The notes beneath the pieces are model-generated. The model was not told the DNA's origin and searched no databases. It was given only the letters and a program-made list of their open reading frames with translations. A DNA stretch of 64,000 nucleotides from assembly GCA_963682025.1 (NCBI GenBank), contig OY821520.1, positions 184,710,776 to 184,774,775 of the forward strand, written 5' to 3'. This DNA comes from Cordilura impudica. Lineage: Eukaryota > Arthropoda > Insecta > Diptera > Scathophagidae. The position numbers and the translations under genes are program-made. Positions 59,840-64,000 of this stretch are shown here, in pieces (position 1 is the stretch's first letter; each line of letters starts with the position of its first letter).

Positions 59840-60290
59840 TGACAGTGTAGAAGACGATAGATGATGACAGAACGTTAACCATAGTCGTTAATGCGAGCAT
59901 TGATGACAATATTTACAGCATTGTCATTCATATAATCGTTGACGACAAAGTGAACGATATTGTCATCCATACAATCATTACCGACAAAGTTGTGGACATT
60001 TTAGCCTATGTAATCGTTAATGACAAAGTGAACGATATTGACGGCTAAATAGTCGTTGACTATAATATAGTGGAATTAATCTTCGTTAAGATCGTCAGTG
60101 AATATATAGCTGAACTTTTCATTTTTTTGCGTGAGCGACAAATTGAATCTCAATTGGTCTCTCGTTAGTCGTCCACGATTTTCGCGACATTTGTTCGAAA
60201 AAGTCTTTGACGATTTGTTCCGGCTGTCCTACATTTGTCTTCAAAGACTTGACACTGTCCTGCACCCATCATTAGGGATGTCTTGAAGAC
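59840..60290. repeat. GTCGT-rich degenerate tandem array, right block (~39-bp period)
   Basis: Units such as ATAATCGTTGACGACAAAGT followed by GAACGATATTGTC recur at ~59930, 59968 (diverged) and 60010. Flanking parts keep TCGTTAA, GACGATTTG and TGTCTTCAAAGACTTGACA. It is the continuation of the 57945-58620 array beyond HINE copy N. Confidence 0.68.
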
Positions 60291-60454
60291 GTGGCCAACT
60301 GGGTAGTTGACTTCACAATGAATATGGGAAAGTTATAAATATATTTTGTTGTTTTAAAGTTTTTAATCTTACATTCTGAAAATTTAATCTTTTTAAACTC
60401 TTTATTTTAACACATACTCTCTGTCCGTCTGTCTGCCATGGGTGGACCCCATTC

Positions 60455-60680
60455 CTCCTTATCCAATTGATCTGAAACTTGGTCCATACTCTTGTCGTGA
60501 CTCCAAATTAATTTTGGGGTATTCACGCACAGTCACGCATGGTCGCGCACAGTCACGGAGTGATCTAAATGTCATTTCCTCTCATCCGATCGATCTGAAG
60601 CTTTGTCCATAGACTTGTTGTGGCCAAAGATTAATTTTAAGATAGTCACACACAGTCACGCACAGTCACGGAGATACTCA
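60455..60680. repeat. two-unit ~123-bp direct repeat with CACGCACAGTCACG motif
   Basis: The unit 1 start CCTCCTTATCCAATTGATCT and unit 2 start CCTCTCATCCGATCGATCTG (60578) are both followed by GAA.CTT.GTCCATA, ATTAATTTT and CACGCACAGTCACG. A GTCY-like run (CTGTCCGTCTGTCTG) lies just upstream at 60420, so this probably is a HINE-type element interior. Confidence 0.7.
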
Positions 60681-61494
60681 AAACATAAGTAAAAAAAGAG
60701 TTTTAATAAAAACTTTGTTTTTATGGGTTAGATTATTTGTCCATAAGTTTGAAATTTATTAAATCAAATAAGTAAGTAATTCATTTCTTTAAAAAACAAA
60801 AACAAAAAATATCAAAACTTAAAAAGATATGAAATTTCAAAGGTTAATGACTGGTATAGTACTAACTAAAAAACTTACCAGCTTGCTGTATTTTTTAAAA
60901 TTAAAAAAAAAATCATAAAAGACAGCTATAATGTTGTTAAGTGGAGGCGACGCACTTTGGCTGAAATTTTGATTTCATTGGCCAAAAGTCTAATTTTTTT
61001 GCCACCGATTTTTTAAATTTTAACGCCATTTTGTAGCTAATATATCCAGATTAAGGCAGGTTCAACTATTGCTAATTGCGGACGTGACATGCTGTCAAAC
61101 TCAACTGTTTTTTAATCTCAGAAAAAGGTAATTTGTTTTTGTTTTTTATCAAAAATAAATGGTTACTACTCACAAGTTAATGTCCTGCGGTCCTTTTTAT
61201 AAGGTTGGTAAGATTTTAGTCTACCATTTCTCTACCATTTTCTTACCTTTTTATTTAACCTAGAAAAATAGTATGATGTCTTATGAGAAGGAAGGCTTAA
61301 AAGAAAGTGATATTTGAACAGAAACTCTATTAGTATAATATAGTTCAGCAATAACAGTCGCAAATAAAAATATTCAGAATAATATGGAGAGGCTTCAGTT
61401 ATAAAGAACTTGCCGAAGAGGCAGGAATATGTTCTTAGTTATGTTAAAATAAAATTAAATGTAAATCAAATGTAAATGAATAAGTGTGATTTCA
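60681..61494. other. AT-rich non-coding spacer
   Basis: No gene recognised. Confidence 0.5.
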
Positions 61495-61655
61495 ACAGAC
61501 ACATGGACAGACGGACATCGCTATATCTACTCGAGCGTGATAAGGATCAAGAAAATATATACCTTATGGGATCGGAAATTAGTTTTTCGTTGCGTTACAA
61601 GCGGTATGACAAACCTATATATACTCTCTGCCACTGTGGTGTGGAGGGTATAAAA
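61495..61655 (-). mobile_element. HINE-B fragment, 5' end
   Basis: The minus strand from 61655 reads TTTTTATACCCTCCACACCA, then CGCTTGTAACGCAACG, TTCTTGATCCTTATCACG and CGATGTCCGTCTGTCCATGT. It gives the clearest view of the 5' end of this family. The overlapping frames at 61476-61709 are incidental. Confidence 0.75.
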
Positions 61656-62275
61656 ATAAAAACCAATTGATACAATCCAATTCAACAATAATAAATGTGT
61701 TACTAACAAATAATTGAATGTGTTACTAACAATAACATGAGAGTTCTAGTACATTCTGTTTAAAAGCAGCGGTTGCCATCCCTATAGAACTTTTTTGTCA
61801 AGTCCACGGAAATTATTATGTATTAACTTGTCTTTGTTAGTTTTATTATGGAGCCCATATACGCCACAAGCCTGATTGGCTATCAAGTGATTGCTTTATC
61901 AGATTGATCGTGAATGGGCTTGCTGTGTGATTGCACCATCCGATTGTGGCTGGTTAAGAAAAATCTAAATGAGTTTCATATGTTTTTGATTGCTTCATTA
62001 TGGTATTTTCTCATTACAATAGAGATTTTCAGGAAGCAAACATCGCGCAAGGTTGAATTTTATGATGAACGCGAACTTTATTTTTGGGCTTATTTTTTAT
62101 TTTTTTATTTTAGCCTTAATAATTAATGTTGTATACAACAAAAAATTTTTTAAGGTCACTCTCCGCATCGATCTTTTCAACACATTATTTGTAAAGAAAT
62201 AATTATTGAGCCACCATGCTGGTGTCGTGTGTACTTCGATCTTGCTTAATCAATAATTCGGTTGGCAATCATATT

Positions 62276-62655
62276 TGTGCTTGGGCCCATTTTTTTTGCG
62301 ACCGTTTTATAACATTTTCATTGAAATCTCAGGATCACTCGATTGTCAATCAAACGTGTGTCGTGTATGGGCCACATTTTTCAACAGTTTTATAACATTT
62401 TTATTGAAATCTCAGAAACTATTAAGCCGATTTTGATTACACTAAACAACAACCTAACCAGGCAGTCAGTAAATCATTTGGACTAAAAATGAGTAATTGT
62501 ACTGGCCTATTGACGGCCTGATCGTTATTTGCACAGTCGGACAGACGGAAATCGCTATATCAACTAGATCAAAAAAAATATATGTTATGGCTCTAAGGTT
62601 TTTCTAATTATTATAAACAGAATTAAAAAGTGCACAATGGTATGGAGCGTATACT
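62276..62655 (-). mobile_element. HINE-B fragment with two ~86-bp internal repeats
   Basis: TTTTATAACATTTTCATTGA..ATCTCAG and TTTTATAACATTTTTATTGA..ATCTCAG form two units (~62276 and ~62362). The GTCY-type core is at 62538-62551 (GGACAGACGGAAA on the plus strand), and the 5' part TATAATAATTAGAAAAACCT to ACGCTCCATACCATTGTGCA follows on the minus strand. Confidence 0.65.
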
Positions 62656-63862
62656 TACGAACATGCCTAGAAACTTAAACAACCACATCACTAAATAGTT
62701 TGATGGAAAATCTTGATAACACACCAAGAACAGATAAAACTCATTATGAATAATATGAATCATATGAATGAGAAATCAACAATGGTTCATGAGTTATAGC
62801 TGAACAACTAAGCAAACAAACATCAAGATAAGGAAAAATATAAAAGGTCATAAAAAACTTTGACCTGAGAACGGCAAACCCTTTGGAGCATTTACTAAAC
62901 TTACCTAGTACTTTCTCCCTTGGTGTTATTAATAAAAAGCAATTATTTAAGCTTGTTAGTTGTAAGCAGCTTAAGACGCCCATTCAAAAATAAAAACTCC
63001 AAACTCGAGAATAAGTGATTTTATGTTCCCCGCCAGAAATTTTTGTTTTTTAATCTGACAACCCTTTGTTATTTGATTATGCAGATTCATCTGAAAATAG
63101 TTCTCTTACATATTGCATTCATATATCTATTTTACCAGACGCCTCTGAGATGGTTTCATTAGATTCATTTGAAAGAATATATGAATTCATGTTTTTTCTG
63201 ATGCTGCACAACTCCTTTATCTTTTTGTGTAGATTTTTAACGCATCATGATTAGATTGTATATGTTCAATTTCTATTCACTGTCGTTCTAAACAAACGTT
63301 TTTTTTCTTCACGGATTTTTCTTCTGAAAAGGCATTGTAAACGATTACACTCAATATTATCTTTGTTTCTGTATTTTCTCATTTCATCCATTATTGTTTT
63401 TGTATTTCACGTTTGAAACCAATGTTATAATATGTTATTCCATTTAACATATGAGATGTTGTCGTATCCCACAGTTCTATTGGGTCTACATCTATAATTA
63501 CCATATTCTCAAAGTTTTCAGTTGCTTTTTGCGTTAAACATCTGGATTTTGTAAATTTTCCAAATCTAGGTGAAAATGTTTCTTCGCCGATCATACGATG
63601 GCTCCGTGCTCTCGATATAAATGATTAAATGAATCAAAACTATTATAATGCACAAGTAGATTAAATAAATTCGTGTATTAAAAAATCAAAAATATGTTTC
63701 TAAAAGGCCGTTGTTTAATAATAATTAATTTCAATGACACAAAAATAAAAAAATAATCTATTGTAAATATTATGTAAACATGAAACCATGTGTATTCAAA
63801 AATGTACAAACTTAGCAAAGATAAAATAAACAACAAAAAAAATATGTTTTTCAAGATTATAC
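62656..63862. other. AT-rich non-coding spacer
   Basis: 62760-62812 resembles 46055-46108. No gene recognised; frames at 62744-62983, 63066-63254 and 63391-63594 lack recognisable domains. Confidence 0.5.
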
Positions 63863-63986
63863 ATGCCCGTATTCAATAACTAAAACATTACATTCGTTAA
63901 GATTACATTACAACTTTTAAATACTGAGTGCTATTCACACGCATATTTTTAATCTACATAATGTTAAGGTTGCAGAATACGGGCAT
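63863..63986. mobile_element. short MITE, 124 bp, 12-bp perfect TIR
   Basis: ATGCCCGTATTC (63863-63874) and GAATACGGGCAT (63975-63986) are exact inverse complements, and looser complementarity continues inward for ~14 bp (AACTAAAACATTA against TAATGTTAAGGTT). A target duplication is ambiguous (possibly AT or TA). Confidence 0.75.
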
Positions 63987-64000
63987 AAGAGTAACATTTT

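Noticed and set aside
57945..60290. CRISPR-like array
   Set aside because: Units are too diverged and the spacing is irregular. There is no constant repeat with unique spacers, no cas genes, and the surrounding DNA is eukaryotic.
1..64000. tRNA or rRNA genes
   Set aside because: I found no conserved B-box-like GGTTCGA(A/T)TCC with an appropriate A-box, and no rRNA core motifs, by eye on either strand; a tRNAscan or Infernal run would be decisive.

Overview
The window is strongly AT-rich, non-coding eukaryotic DNA that looks like an intergenic or long intronic stretch from a higher (schizophoran, probably calyptrate) fly. The evidence is the repeat content. There are many ~780-bp elements with a (GTCY)n core and a 3' terminal palindrome, the hallmarks of the Helentron-associated DINE-1/HINE class described in Drosophila. 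There are also several decayed mariner transposases, 5'-truncated non-LTR retrotransposons and short inverted-repeat elements. I see no rRNA, tRNA or CRISPR array, nothing prokaryotic, and no intact host protein-coding gene. Species assignment is inference.

Layout: 1-1430 is a hAT-like MITE nested in a dead mariner. 3509-5456 holds a near-full HINE, a long foldback element and a truncated HINE. 6472-9085 holds a second HINE family, a dispersed repeat and a ~600-bp array of a 7-bp unit. 11995-13052 is a degenerate AAAAGTACTTTT-type array abutting a HINE. 13716-17400 has two 5'-truncated LINEs of different families, head to head. 18905-21115 is a nest: one mariner remnant abuts a HINE that is itself split by a second, more complete mariner. 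24320-24722 is a LINE fragment joined to a HINE. 26350-29330 holds a Helitron-like element with ~142-bp internal repeats, a long-TIR MITE and a jockey-like LINE remnant. 29885-30836 has two HINEs side by side, and 31172-31569 is a decayed copy of a two-CxxC insect protein family. 33258-43400 has more HINEs and two LINE RNase H fragments. 47696-49250 is tandem-repeat-bearing HINE-B sequence. 52240-53640 is a ~48-bp minisatellite followed by a third mariner whose catalytic residues are mutated. 56205-57829 is a HINE and a scrambled LINE. 57945-60290 is an unusual GTCGT-rich degenerate array interrupted by a full-length HINE. 60455-63986 holds more HINE-B pieces and a terminal MITE.

No genes act together here. 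The biology is a layered record of transposition and decay. I found no convincing undescribed functional system. The best candidates for a second look are the GTCGT-rich arrays (57.9-60.3 kb), the ~48-bp minisatellite (52.2-52.7 kb), the foldback element (4.56-4.89 kb), the long-TIR MITE (27.18-27.35 kb), the dispersed repeat pair at 6.65 and 42.05 kb, and two CTCF-like motifs. All boundaries were read by eye and are approximate unless a terminal repeat defines them.
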